Positions 22,932 through 34,419 of a stretch of 64,000 nucleotides of DNA are shown piece after piece. Every line of letters starts with the position of its first letter. Position 1 is the stretch's first letter. The translations under genes were made by a program, and so were the position numbers. Source of the DNA: Meandrina meandrites (lineage: Eukaryota; Cnidaria; Anthozoa; Scleractinia; Meandrinidae); the NCBI GenBank assembly GCA_963693305.1, contig OY855903.1, positions 34,064,751 through 34,128,750 on the forward strand, in the 5' to 3' direction. The notes under the pieces are model-generated. The model had not been told where the DNA came from, searched no databases, and was given only the letters and a program-made list of their open reading frames with translations.

Positions 22932-23013
22932 TGAGGGGTGGATGAGGGGTGTGAAGTAAGATGGCGGAGTGAACGTGTTGTCGAGTGCTCCAGCTTTTGC
23001 GTCTAATTTTTAC

Positions 23014-23892
23014 ATGTCCGCTAAGAGAAAAACCCGCTCACCACTGCAGACTGGGGTCTCTATTTCACCCGCTGATAAAAAAACGAGAAATAACTCAGAA
23101 GAGAGCGCCAGCTCGTGTGATATTGTATTCGATGCTCTTGATATGGCCGAGAATGTCGCTGCGAAGTTAGATCTTATTATGGAGCGCCTTGAGAAGCTTT
23201 CTCTTATCGAAAGTCGTTTGGATAGTATGGCTTCAACGATGGCGAATATCGAGTCCACTCTCAGCAGACTTGACGCAGATGTATCAGTGCTTAAAGAGGA
23301 AGCCGGGAAAAGAGATAAAAAGGTAAACGAACTTGAAAAGTCGATAAATTATACCGAGGAGGACGTCGCTGAAATGCAAAAGGATTTGTATGATCACAAA
23401 GCCCAGCTTGACAAGTGTAAGAAGGACCTCCTCTATTTAGAAGCTTATAGTAGAAGAGAGAATGTGAAAATTTTTGGAGTTCCTGAAAGCACAGGCAGTG
23501 AAAACGCTTCAGGGCCCGAAGACACCAAAACAATTGTATACAACTTCTTGGAACAAGAATTACAGATTGAAAATTCACGAGCCAAATATGAGTTCCAAAG
23601 GGTTCACCGCTTGGGCAAACCAAATCCCACCTCATCAAGGCCTATTATTGTACGGTTCCTGCAGTTTACTGACAAGGAAGAAGTTATGAGCGAAGCCCGA
23701 AAAAAATTGAAGGACAAGGATTATTTTATGTACGACGATATCCCAAAAGATTTATACGACCTTCGTAAACAACAGAAGGAAAAGTTCAAGCAGGCGCGGG
23801 ATAAAGGCTACAGGGTTCACTTTAGCAAGGCCCACCCAGATCAACTGTTTGTGAACGGAAAATTTCTGCCGCCGGATCAACCTCTGGAGTGA
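23014..23892 (+). CDS. L1 ORF1 protein (coiled coil, RRM, CTD), copy A
   Basis: 292 codons from the first in-frame ATG at 23014. The N-terminus is basic with a Ser-rich stretch (KRKTRSPLQTG), followed by a long heptad-type coiled coil (about residues 45-150) for trimerisation. The RRM-like core begins around YSRRENVKIFGVPES, and the C-terminal domain shows RPIIVRFLQFTDKE and KFKQARDKGYRVHFSKAHPD. ORF1p binds element RNA as a chaperone and forms the cytoplasmic RNP with ORF2p. The frame is intact. The leader contains a short ATGGCGGAGTGA upstream ORF. Confidence 0.9.
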   Translation: MSAKRKTRSPLQTGVSISPADKKTRNNSEESASSCDIVFDALDMAENVAAKLDLIMERLEKLSLIESRLDSMASTMANIESTLSRLDADVSVLKEEAGKRDKKVNELEKSINYTEEDVAEMQKDLYDHKAQLDKCKKDLLYLEAYSRRENVKIFGVPESTGSENASGPEDTKTIVYNFLEQELQIENSRAKYEFQRVHRLGKPNPTSSRPIIVRFLQFTDKEEVMSEARKKLKDKDYFMYDDIPKDLYDLRKQQKEKFKQARDKGYRVHFSKAHPDQLFVNGKFLPPDQPLE

Positions 23893-24404
23893 ACAGGTGT
23901 CCTCAGTTAGATACACTTTTTTTTTCCCACTGAGAACTTTAATGCGCTATTTACTAAAGCTTTGAACTTTTACTGCAGTGTCACTAAGTGCACCTAAGAC
24001 ATTATAATTTTAATGTCCAATCTGTCACCCTGGTATTTTTATGTTAATCTTAGCTGTGTTATCCTTGAATTTATCTTCGTGTTGAATTATGTAACTCTTA
24101 GCGGTACACTTTTATGGAGTTGAGTTCCGTGACTCCTGGAGCAACATCCGGAGTGTAGGCATGCCCATACAACTAGTTTTGGGGCGGTTGGTAAGTACGC
24201 ATATGCTTTTACGTTCTTTTGTTTTTTCTGTCTTTTTTGATTTTTTCATTCACGCCCTTTTCAGTAGTATGTTTGTCGCTTTGTATGTGTGCAAATTCTC
24301 CAGATGCTTAATTTTGCTTAAACTACCCATTGTTTCCTTCTCTTTTCGGCTTTCACTTATCTATTGTTTTATAGCTTGCTTTTCAATGGTTCCAATTGGG
24401 ATTC

Positions 24405-27400
24405 ATGACTAATTACAATTTTAACCTATTGTCTCTAAATGCTCGAGGGATTCGCGACCATTTCAAAAGAAAATCTATTTTTACATGGGTTAAACAGCAC
24501 AATGCCGATATAGTTTTTTTACAAGAAACCTACAGTACTCCAGACATTGAAAACGAATGGAAGTTTCAGTGGCAAGGTAAAATGTTGTTTGCTCACGGTA
24601 CCAATCATAGCAGAGGCGTGCTAATCCTTTTCAATAGCGAGCTTCAGTTCGAAATTAAAAATCAGCATATTGACACCGAAGGCAGGTACATTCTTGTCGA
24701 AGCAACCATCCAAGATTCGCCTTTCCTGTTAGTAAACCTATATGCACCCACTAAAAGTCGTGAACAATGCAAATTTTTCGAGGATGTTAAATTCGCGTTG
24801 GATGAGCTGGATGTAGATCCAGATTGTGAGATAATTATCGGCGGCGATTTCAATACTCACCTCAATCCTACGCTAGATAATCTCGGGGGAAGAATTGAAA
24901 CGAAACCTTCAGTGCGAAAAATTGAAGAACTTATGATGGCTTATGATCTTATTGATATTTGGCGCATACATCACCCCGACAAAAAGAGCTTTACTTGGAC
25001 TCAGAAGAAGCCTTTTATCAGACGCCGGCTAGACTACTGGCTCATAAGTAGTGCAACTCAAGACGATGTATCCAAAACTGAGATTATTCCTGCCATCAAG
25101 TCAGACCATTCAGCGGTTACCCTGCTTCTTAATAGTTTAGACAAACAACCCCATGGTCCGTCCTACTGGAGATTCAATTCCAGTTTATTGGAAGATTCCC
25201 CCTACGTTGAACGTATCTCCTTAAAATATTCTGAATGGCTCGACGAATTTAAAGAAGTTGCTGACAAACGAGTTTTGTGGGATTTAGTTAAATATAGAAT
25301 AAGATCTTTTACTATCAAATACAGCAAAGAAAAAGCCAAAGAACGCAGAGCACGCCTTGCTGAAGCGGAGAAGAAAGTCAAGAGATGTGAATTGATCTGT
25401 GATAACGACTCCTCACCAAACAATGTAAACGACCTCGAAGCTGCAAAACACGAATATGATCTTCTCCATGACTATATCGTGCGTGGCTGCATTGTGCGTT
25501 CTAGAATCAATTGGTATGAGAATGGCGAGAAAAACTCAAAATATTTTTTAAATTTGGAAAAAACAAGGCGCGGTAAAACTGCTGTACGTCGACTTTATGA
25601 CTCCGCAGGAAAAATTACAGTCAATCCCAAATTTATAATTAACGAGCTCAGAGACTATTATCAAGAATTATACAGCAACCATGACTTCGAAGAAGGCGAA
25701 GAATTTGCTTCGGACTTTTTAGAAAATTCTAACATACCCACTTTAAGCAACAATTCGATGATGATTTGTGAAGGATTGCTTACGTGCGCTGAATGTTTCG
25801 AAGCGCTGAAAAAATTTCCCAACGGCAAAACCCCCGGTAACGACGGACTAACGGCTGAATTCTATAAAACTTTCTGGAATTTATTAGGTCAGCAGCTTAC
25901 AGACTCCCTGAACTATTCTTTTGAGCACGGCGAACTATCAACTTCACAAAAGCAAGCCATTATTAAATTAATCGACAAAAAAGACAGGGACAGAAGGTAC
26001 ATCAAAAATTGGAGACCAATCTCTCTCCTTAACGTTGATATGAAAATTGCCTCAAAAGCTCTCGCTCTACGCTTAGAGAAAATTTTACCAGAGATAATAC
26101 AGGCTGACCAATATGCATATGTTAAAGGCAGAACGATCTTTGACGCTATCCGCACCATTGACGATATCATGGAGTTTACTAAAATTCGACAGCTGTCTGG
26201 TCTAATGGTTGCTTTTGATTTCGAGAAAGCTTTTGACTCGCTAAGCTGGTCTTTCTTATTCAGAGCCTTGCATTCTTTCAACTTCGGTGAATCGTTTATT
26301 CGTTGGGTTACTGTACTCTACTGTAACATATCGAGTTGTGTCTTAAACAACGGTTTTTCTTCTCAGCTTTTTGACGTTCGAAGGGGTGTCAGACAGGGTG
26401 ATCCTTTGTCGGCATACCTCTTCATCATTGCTCTTGAAGTATTGCTTGTTAAAATCAGAAGTGACGATGGTATAAAAGGTATCGTCGTTGATAAAGAAAT
26501 CAAACTTGCAGCTTTTGCCGATGATTTAACAACTTTTTTACACGACGTCAATTCCCTCGAAAATCTTTCCGCGACTCTTCATAGATTTGGAATATGTTCC
26601 GGCTTAAAGCTCAATGCGGAAAAAACTGAAGCTCTATGGTTAGGAACTTGCCACGATAGTGACCAACCCCCTCTCGCTGGCATTGACAAAGTTAATAAAC
26701 CAATTAAAATTTTGGGCGTTCATTTTACTTACGATTTGAAGAAGAAACAAGAGCTCAACTATGATGACACTTTAAGAGCGCTTTCTGAGACTCTGGCAGG
26801 ATGGAAATGGCGAAACTTGACTCTATATGGCAAAATTCAGGTCGTAAAGACATTTGTAATACCAAAATTCATGTCTCGTGCATCACTCCTGTACTCCACG
26901 AAAAAAATAATCAAAGAGCTTAACTCCATTATCTACAGATTTATCTGGAAAGGATGTGACAAAATTAAACGCTTAGCACTAATCAGTGATTATAAAAATG
27001 GTGGTCTGAGAATGCCTCATATTAAAACTCTTATTGATACCCAACGCATTATTTGTCTTAAAAAATACATTGAGGATTACGATAGCCCATGGAAACACGT
27101 TCTTTCGTTCTTTCTTAAGGACTACGGCGGAAAATTCTTCTTATACTGCAATTTCAATTCCGCCGACCTACCAGACCATCTTCCCAGCTTTTACAGGGAA
27201 TGTCTTAATGTCTGGTCCAAATTAACGGCCAAACCTGTTAAGTGTCGTGACGAAGTCTTGAAACAAATCTTGTGGAACAATCAATTCGTACGCATTAACG
27301 GCAAACCCGTTTTCTATAAAAGACTATTCTCAAAAGGTATCATTTTCATTTCTGACATTCTGACCAATTATGGCAAGTTAAAGCCTTGGCCCTCTTTTGT

Positions 27401-28159
27401 GGCTTCTGGGCTTACGTTTATAGATTTTTTCTCACTTCTGGGTATTTTTGACTCCCTTCCTTCTCCATGGAGAGACTTAATTAATTCGAATGAGATTCCT
27501 ACCGCATCTCACGGCCCACCTGTAATGCAGCATACTCTCTGTTTAAATGGTAAAAGCTTTTCGCTTGATTTGATTAGCTCGAAAAAACTATATTGGGAGT
27601 CCACCCTTCCACACGACAAAAATATACAACATTATTTAACAATCATGACTTAGATTGGGAAACAATTTATTTAATTCCACATGTTGTTACAATCGACACT
27701 AATACAAGAATTTTTCAATACAAAATTCTCAATCGGATATTGTACACCAATAAATCTCTATACAAAATGAAAATAGTCAGCTCTCCACTTTGTACCTTTT
27801 GTCATGCGTCAGAGGAATCTCTCGAGCATCTTTTTTGTTATTGCAAACATAGCATAGTCTTTTGGAAGTCAGTTGTTCTCTGGCTGAAATCCATAGACAT
27901 AGATATTGATTTTTTAAATGATTACGATATAATTTTTGGCCTTGTTCAAAAGAATCTCAATTGGACCCTTCTAAATCATATTATTATTATTGGTAAACAG
28001 GTTATTTATGCCAACCAGCTTAAAAATATTTTGCCCTTTTTACCTCAAGCCATCACAAAAATAAAGTATATTGAATCCATCGAACGTTCGATTGCCCTAA
28101 AAAATAACAAACTGAAATCTCACGATGAAAAGTGGAAGCCTATTATCAACTTTCTATAA
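24405..28159 (+). pseudogene. L1 ORF2 protein (APE endonuclease, RT, C-terminal Cys domain), copy A, one frameshift
   Basis: About 1,250 codons. The endonuclease (residues about 1-230) has LSLNARGI, FLQETY, HGTNHSRGV, GGDFNTHL and IKSDHSAV. The RT has NGKTPGNDGLTAEFYK, NWRPISLLNVD, VAFDFEKAFDSL, RRGVRQGDPLS and FADD at 26514-26525. The tail has a zinc-type CTFCHASEESLEHLFCYC motif near 27790. A frameshift between about 27620 and 27645 splits the last 170 residues from the rest; otherwise the frame is open. The enzyme nicks DNA and reverse-transcribes the element RNA at the cut. All catalytic motifs look intact. Confidence 0.92.
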
Positions 28160-28384
28160 TGTAATTTATAAGATTATTAAGTCTTTTGGAGAGTGTATTA
28201 AGTTTTTTACACGTACCGTAATTTGCCTGTAACGTGTAGCGTAAGTAAAGTAGTACGTTTTGTGCAAGATAATGCAATGTAATGTAATGTCAGTAAAGGT
28301 TTTTTTAATGTAATGTATAATGTAATGTAGTGTAATGTAAGTAATGTTGAGCATTAAATTAAAAAAAAAAAAAAACTTGAGGGA

Positions 28385-29536
28385 CTGGATAGTCAGTATG
28401 GGAAAGAGGAAGTAGAAGCAAAACGTAGTCTAAAGCAACTCAAAAAAGAAGTGGATGACTTAGAATCTAAGCAAAAGTTAGTTGAAGAGAAACTGACCAT
28501 GATGCAGAAAGAAAAGCCTACTGATCCAGTAAAAAGTGAAGATACTATCAAGGTTCCTTTGAAGGGTGTTGAACAAAGCATATTCCGTTGAGACTTCAAA
28601 ATGCAAGGAGTGGTGGGTGACCCTTGTCAGAAAGACAAGTTAGGTTACCAAGCATTTATCTCAAATAGATGCAGGGTTTTCTAAGGGATGTGAAGATAAA
28701 GAAGTTATTAGTGCCGTGATTCGTGCTGTACAGCCAGGCTTGCAGTTAAGAAGTTACTTGACTGAGCTCACCTTGCCAAAGCTGCGTAAAATTCTTTGGT
28801 TTCATTTTCATGAAAAAATGCAACAGAACTCTATCAGCTTCTAACAAACATTGCCCAGCAGCCCAATGAAGACCCTCAATCATTTTTGATGAGAGCACTC
28901 ACTATAACACAAAAGATTATCAGTGCCTCTAAAGAATCTGTCAGTGGTATCAAGTATGATGCCTCCTCAGTGCAGAGTCTGTTTCTTCATGCCTAGGAGA
29001 CAGGTTTGACTAATGAAATTATTCGTGCAAAAATAAGGCCGCTCACACAAGATCCCAAAGTTGCAGACGAGGATCTCATAGGAGCCATGAGCCTAGCTAT
29101 TTCTGCGGAGACAGAATGAAGTAACAAGTTCAATCCTAAGGGAAAGTCTGCCAAGGTGTTTGCAGTGGAGGGTGCAGCTGAAGCAAATGGAAAGAAAGAG
29201 CAGCAGGAGAAGGACCAGATTTTAGCAACCCTGAAAGCCGTACAGGCAGACCTGGCCGCAGTGCAGTCTGAGGTTAAAATACTCCGCGAAACAGCAAACA
29301 ATCAGAAAGCAGACACAATCAGACCGAGTCATACCGGGGCCAGCACACGTGGTTGCCGAAAATGTAAGAGGAAGAGAGAAGGCGACCAATGCCAACATTG
29401 CTACCTTTGTGGTGGCTCGAACCATATCGCGCAGTGCTGTCACGCCCGTTACAGGAGTCATCCGGAAATGGACACAGGCTACCCCCGCGGGACAGGGAGT
29501 AGCCACGCCAGAGAGAGAGAAGTCCCACCTGTGTAG
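28385..29536 (+). pseudogene. Gypsy Gag, right of the L1 insertion
   Basis: Resumes the gag frame with a Lys/Glu-rich coiled coil. A TGA at 28589-28591 replaces a likely Arg, and further frameshifts and stops follow (near 28665, 28843, 28996 and 29117). Recognisable capsid-type text includes VIRAVQPGLQLRSYL, LTLPKLRKILWFHFHEK and PNEDPQSFL. The zinc region CQHCYLCGGSNHIAQCC is at about 29390-29440. Confidence 0.7.
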
Positions 29537-29771
29537 TGGTTGCCTGAAATTTGATTGCCACAAGGAGTTTCTGCAGTGTTCAGCTTGTCAGTCTGTTCGT
29601 TATTGTTCTGTGCATTGCCAGAAGGCTCATTGGCCAAAACATAAGGTGTTATGTAAAGCAATCAAGGAACTTTATGCAAAAGAAGCTTGTAAAGAAAAGG
29701 GGTTTGGAGACACCCAAGATGAGACTGTGTATGCAAGCCATCTCACTCCTACATCTCACAGGAGCGCATAG
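29349..29771 (+). pseudogene. MYND-type zinc finger within the Gypsy gag-pol junction
   Basis: After a frameshift following the gag zinc region, the frame encodes a complete MYND finger at about 29526-29657. The ligand spacing is C-x2-C, C-x2-C, YC-x3-C, HW-x3-H-x3-C (seen as CSGC, CSAC, YCSVHC, HWPKHKVLC). MYND fingers bind proline-rich peptides in partner proteins. Its placement between the gag zinc region and the protease is unusual for Gypsy. All zinc ligands are present, so this module is intact while its surroundings are not. Confidence 0.8.
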
Positions 29772-29779
29772 CCAAGCTG

Positions 29780-30151
29780 GTGGGGAGGAAATGTTCAGTG
29801 CAGTGCTACCTGAATGACAAACCTGTAGAAGTTTTATGGGACACAGGAGCCCAAGGGTCTATTGTGTCAGAAGATTTTCTTAAGAGCCAGCTATCAATAA
29901 TCCAAATAATGGATATTGAACAGTTACTTGGTGCAGATGGTTTTATAACCTTGCAAGCAGCAAATGGAACTGACATCCCATACTGTGGATGGGTAGAGAT
30001 TGGTGTAAGATTAACAAGCGAGAACGAGGCAGAGATAACAGTTCCATTCTTAGTAACAAAGGAGAACATTGAGCAGCCCATCATTGGTTTTAATGTTACA
30101 GAGTTAATGGTCAAGAATACTGAAGAGAACAATGGTGACAGAAAGCTTTAG
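29780..30151 (+). pseudogene. Gypsy aspartic protease
   Basis: Shows VLWDTGAQGSIVS with the catalytic Asp at 29840-29842, then a conserved GF/IIGF-type segment (PIIGFNVTELM) as in retropepsins. It would cleave the Gag-Pol polyprotein. It is separated from the MYND frame by a frameshift near 29760-29780 and runs into the linker of the following RT in a different frame. Confidence 0.75.
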
Positions 30152-31832
30152 ACTGAGTAAAGATGGTGATATGCAAGCATTGATAAGCCTTATATGTACC
30201 ACTAACTCTGATGACTTTTGTGTGGTTAAACCGACTAAGAAGGCACATGTTGTCCCTGCAGGACAGACCGTTCGTCTACCTTGTCGTGCCAATACTGGAC
30301 CAATACGCAGCAAGACACCTGTCATTTTTGAACCAGACGAGTTAACTACCTGGCCAACAGGATTGGCAGTACATGAATCCCTGACGACTATAAAGAAAGG
30401 GAATGCTACCATCTTACCAATCACTGTGACCAACAGCACAAATCATGACATCACCCTACCTGGAAGAGTGGTCCTGGGACGCCTTCAGCTTGTTCATTCA
30501 GTGACTCCTGTTGAAGTCAGATTCAAGGATCCAGAGACACTGACCCCAAGTGAAGAACTACCCAGTGAGCAGTACACACAGACTGAGGAAAGTGAGAGTG
30601 ATTTGTCTTGGTTACCGGAGGTTGATTTGGGTGGACTGACCGCAGAAGAAAAGGAGGAAGCCAAGCGGTTGTTGTTTGAGGAAGGAGAAGCATTTTCGAG
30701 GAGTGATGATGACGTTGGCTGTATCTCTAAATTAGAAATGGATATTAAACTTACTAGTGACCAGCCAGTTCAGAAGAATTACCTTTCCATACCTCATCCA
30801 CTCTACCCTGAAGTTAAAGGCTACATTGAGGACTTGTTTAACCGTGATTTCATTCAGTCTACATCGCCATTCTCAAGCAGTGTTGTCTGTGTCCGAAAAA
30901 AGATGGTGCTATGAGACTATGTATAGATTACAGAGAATTGAATAAGAAGACAGTGCCAGATCGTTATCTGATTCCCCACATCCAGGAAGCTTTAGACAGC
31001 TTGGGGGGAAAGTCCTGGTTTAGTGTTTTGGATCAAGGGAAAGCCCATCATCGGGTTCATTGGGAAGCAAAGTCAACCACTGACAGCCTTCGTGACACCC
31101 TGGGGGCTATACAAATGGGTACGGATACCCTTCAGACTCATAAACGCACCGGCAAAGTTTCAAAAATTTATGGAAAATTGCCTGGGAGAGCTTTGCGATG
31201 ACATGTGTAACCCTTACTTGGATTATGTGATGGTATTCTCAGGGACATTTTCTGAACATATTGAACACCTTCGCAAAGTTCTCCGTCGTTTGAGAAGCTA
31301 TGGAGTGAAGTGAAAACCTAGAAAGTGCGAACTGTTTAAACGGGAAGTATCCTTCCTTGGAAGAGTTATTTCGCAAGATGGGTACCGAATAGATCCCAAA
31401 GCCACAAGTGCAGTGACTGCTATGAAGAATTTAAGACCAAGAACTGTTGGAGAAGTAAGAAGACTCCTGGGTCTAGTTGGTGTGTATTGTCGTCATGTCA
31501 AAAACTTTGCAAACTTTGGTTCTACGCGAGTCATCGCCCATGCATCCAGGACGCTTACACCATCTGAACGTAATTACCACATGCATTCGGGCAAGTTGGA
31601 GTTCTTAGCCTTAAAATGGGCAGTAACAGAACAGTACAGGGACCACCTCTATTATGCCCCTGAATTTGTGGTATACACACACAACAATCCCTTAACTTAT
31701 GTACTAACATCTGCCAAGTTAAATGCTATGGGATTGAGGTGGGTCGGAGAGCTGGCAGACTTCAACTTTTAAATACGCTATAGACCAGGCAGGTTGAACA
31801 CTGATGCTGACAGTCTTTCCACGATACCCGCT
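30132..31832 (+). pseudogene. Gypsy reverse transcriptase and RNase H, damaged
   Basis: A linker, then [69 protein letters not shown]. Frameshifts lie near 30900 and 31040. The catalytic box reads YLDY (31215-31226) instead of YLDD, removing the second aspartate. A TGA ends that frame near 31311, and the thumb ([17 protein letters not shown]) follows. An apparent internal deletion near 31525 joins it to RNase H ([32 protein letters not shown]), where His replaces the usual Asp. A TAA near 31770 also interrupts RNase H. Confidence 0.85.
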
Positions 31833-33633
31833 GACTTCAAGACCTACGTGGACAGTTGTACTGAGAAAATAGCTCCTGAAAATTTGCAACCCTCAATTTC
31901 TGCGATCCAGACATTGTCAAATGGGGACTCAATTTGGTTGACAGCTCTAACTGATGAAGAAGGGGAGCTCCATCAGGTTGACAATCTATCAAGGGCAGCT
32001 TGTAATCAAGTAAGAGTAGTGGATGTGGCGAAAGCACAGAAAGAAGATCCTTACATTGGGAGTGTCCTTAAATTCATCAAAGTGAACCAGCGACCAACAG
32101 TTGTAGAGAAATACAAAGAACCGCCTTTGGTTCATAAGCTCCTGAATGAGTGGCAAAAACTTCATCTAAACAAGAAGAGCGGTATCCTCTATCGCAACCA
32201 GCAAATAGTTCTTCCACAGAAATTTAGGAAGACCATTTACCATGAACTTCATGAGGAAATGGGCCATCTTGGTGTTGAGAGGGTGCTAGCTTTAGCCCGT
32301 GAGAGATTTTATTGGCCACACATGAGAAAGACATAGAAAACTGCATCCATCACACATGCTGCTGTTTAAAACAAAGGTGCCCAAATCTACCAACAAGAGA
32401 ACCATTGAGCCAATCATCACAACGGCTCCCCTTCAAATGCTTTCCATTGACTTTGTACATCTAGAGCGGAGCTCAGGAGGCTACGAATACATCCTTGTTG
32501 TAGTAGACCACTTTACTAAGTATGCACAAGCGTACCCAAAGAAGAATAAAATGGCCGTTACTGCTGCAGACAAGATCTTTTATGACTTAATCCCACGCTT
32601 TGGGTTTCCGGAAAAGCTTCACCATGACATGGGAGGGGAGTTTGAAAATCGTTTCTTTAAATGGCTAGAGGAACTTTCTGGAGTGACGCATTCCAGAACT
32701 ACTCCGTATCACCCTCAAGGAAATGGTTTGGCGGAAAGAATGAACCGAACTCTACCGAGTATGCTGCGATCTCTCCCTGAAACTCACAAATCCAGCTGGA
32801 AGGACCATGTGAACAAACTCATCCATGCCTATAACTGCACTGTTTATGAGTCAACAGGTTATTTCCCATTCTTCCTGTTGTTTGGTCGAAGCCCTTGGCT
32901 ACCAATTGATGTAATTCTTGACCTCAAAGCGGAAACTGGAGCCAAATCACATGCCGAGTATGTAATCAAATGCAAAACAGCTATGCAAGAAGCTTCTGCT
33001 TCAAAATCTGCTGAGAAAAGTGTAATCAGGGGAAAAAAGAATTATGACAAACGAGTGAGATCTTCAGCCTTGGAAGTGGGGGACCGTGTTCTGGTTCGCA
33101 ACCTCACCCCTCGAGGTGGACCGGGAAAACTACGTGCCTTCTGGGAAGATGAGTTCCATGTAGTGATTGCAAGAAAGGGGGAGGGAAGCCCGGTGTATGA
33201 CGTAAGACCAGAATCAGGCGAAGGACACACCGAACCCTACACAGGAACCTCTTACTACCTTGCACCTATCTCCCGTAACAACACTTGGCCATCGAGGCAG
33301 GAAGAAGATGGCCACGAAAGTGACAGTGATGATGACCTTCCAGACGGGCATGTCATTAATTTTTTGCGAGAGCGCGAGGGGAACAATGAACCCCAAGTGC
33401 AAGTGCAGTCTACAAGCAAAGAAACAGTGGGAGCAGAACCAAACACCGCGCATGTTACTTCTGATGAGGTGTCAAGTGAAATGGAGGCAGAAGCTTTAAT
33501 TTCCGGTGGTCCTGATGAGTCGCAGATGACAGAAAACCCTCAAGCCGTCAGTGGAGGAACAGGTGAAGAAGAAGATGGGAGCAGTCAAGGTCGACCTCAG
33601 CGGACGACGCAAGCACCTAAGTGGCTCACTTAG
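31794..33633 (+). pseudogene. Gypsy integrase, damaged
   Basis: The N-terminal zinc region (HELHEEMGHLGVERVLALARERFYWP) ends at a TAG near 32334, with the Cys pair lost in a frameshifted stretch. The catalytic core resumes at about 32356: LSIDFVHLE, LVVVDHFTKYAQAYP, LHHDMGGEFEN and YHPQGNGLAERMNRTL give a complete D, D, E. A C-terminal region with VLVRNLTPRGGPGKL follows, then an acidic tail to the stop at 33631. It would insert the cDNA into chromosomes. Confidence 0.85.
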
Positions 33634-34198
33634 GAATCCAATTTATGTGAGGGAAATGAATATAAGACCACCTAGCGGGACAAGTCAGTTCTGGATACCA
33701 CCACCGGTACCCTGCATGCCTGAACCTCCATTAAACCAGTACCGTACTTTGCCACCAGCAATGCCCTGTTTAATTCCACCTGCAGTACCCATGATGTTCT
33801 GGAGTGCAAAAACGATGATGCCTTATACGGTGCCTTGTCCAGCTCCACCTCACTTTCCACAATGGGGAGTGCTATACCAGTCATTCCCACGCAGATAGAC
33901 TATATTTTGACTCTTAAATTGTTGTTATCCAGAGAACTAAAAAAAATCTAGTTTTTCTTTGTGTATTTAAACATTCGATGCGAATGCTTAGAGGATTATA
34001 AAGAGATATCCTTTGTGATACAGAACTTTGAACACTAGTATGGACAGATGAACAGAGATACTTAGTGGTCTTTAAGAAGTTGGGCCTGATCAACCCACTC
34101 CAGGATTTCAGTAGTGGAAATTCAAACACAAGCCACTGTTGTAGAGAATTATTCTGTATCACATGCCAAATGTCAAGGATGACATTTCTTTTTTTGTT
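33634..34198 (+). other. Gypsy 3' non-coding region
   Basis: Between the integrase stop and the polypurine tract. A proline-rich frame (33640-33898, for example FWIPPPVPCMPEPP) overlaps the end of integrase in another frame and could be a remnant of a C-terminal tail. I cannot assign it. Confidence 0.4.
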
Positions 34199-34207
34199 AG
34201 GGGAAGG
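34199..34207 (+). promoter_or_regulatory. Gypsy polypurine tract
   Basis: AGGGGAAGG sits directly before the TG of the 3' LTR. Confidence 0.65.
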
Positions 34208-34416
34208 TGTTAAGTAGAGAAATTTCAGTATTCAAAAGGATCTGTAAAGTGCCAGGACGCTATTTAACGTCTTGTGATGTAAGCAGAAAACCATGTGCTG
34301 ATGTTGTGTGCTCAAGCAAGTGAGAAAACGAGTAGAAAATGTAATTGAAAGAGCTTAGTTTATGCTGATTAATACATGGGAAAAACTTCAACAGTGTGTG
34401 GATTTTCTGTGTAACA
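34208..34416 (+). repeat. Gypsy 3' LTR
   Basis: 209 bp, begins TGTTAAG and ends GTGTAACA. It matches the 5' copy apart from scattered substitutions and the 21-bp gap noted for 22159-22380. Confidence 0.82.
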
Positions 34417-34419
34417 CGG

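Larger units (their letters stand above)
22932..28374 (+). mobile_element. L1/Tx1-like LINE copy A, full length, nested in Gypsy gag
   Basis: A 5,443-bp element flanked by the perfect 10-bp duplication ACTTGAGGGA (22922-22931 and 28375-28384). It ends in poly(A) of about 15 bp. It has a 5' leader, ORF1, ORF2 with APE endonuclease and RT, and a 3' UTR with TGTAA-type repeats (28270-28340). Only one frameshift is visible, so this is a young copy. Confidence 0.92.
22159..34416 (+). mobile_element. Gypsy LTR retrotransposon, decayed, with nested L1
   Basis: Related terminal sequences at 22159-22380 and 34208-34416 frame gag, a MYND finger, protease, RT, RNase H and integrase in Gypsy order. The gag frame starts at 22689, is interrupted by the L1 element at 22932-28374, and resumes at 28385 in register. 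There are many lesions: stops in gag, frameshifts in gag/pro/RT, YLDY in place of YLDD, an internal deletion before RNase H, and stops in RNase H and integrase. The exact left edge of the 5' LTR is uncertain. Confidence 0.85.

Noticed and set aside
22689..22934. Possible L1 ORF0-like upstream ORF
   Set aside because: It lies outside the L1 target duplication and continues in phase into Gypsy gag after the L1, so it belongs to the Gypsy element.
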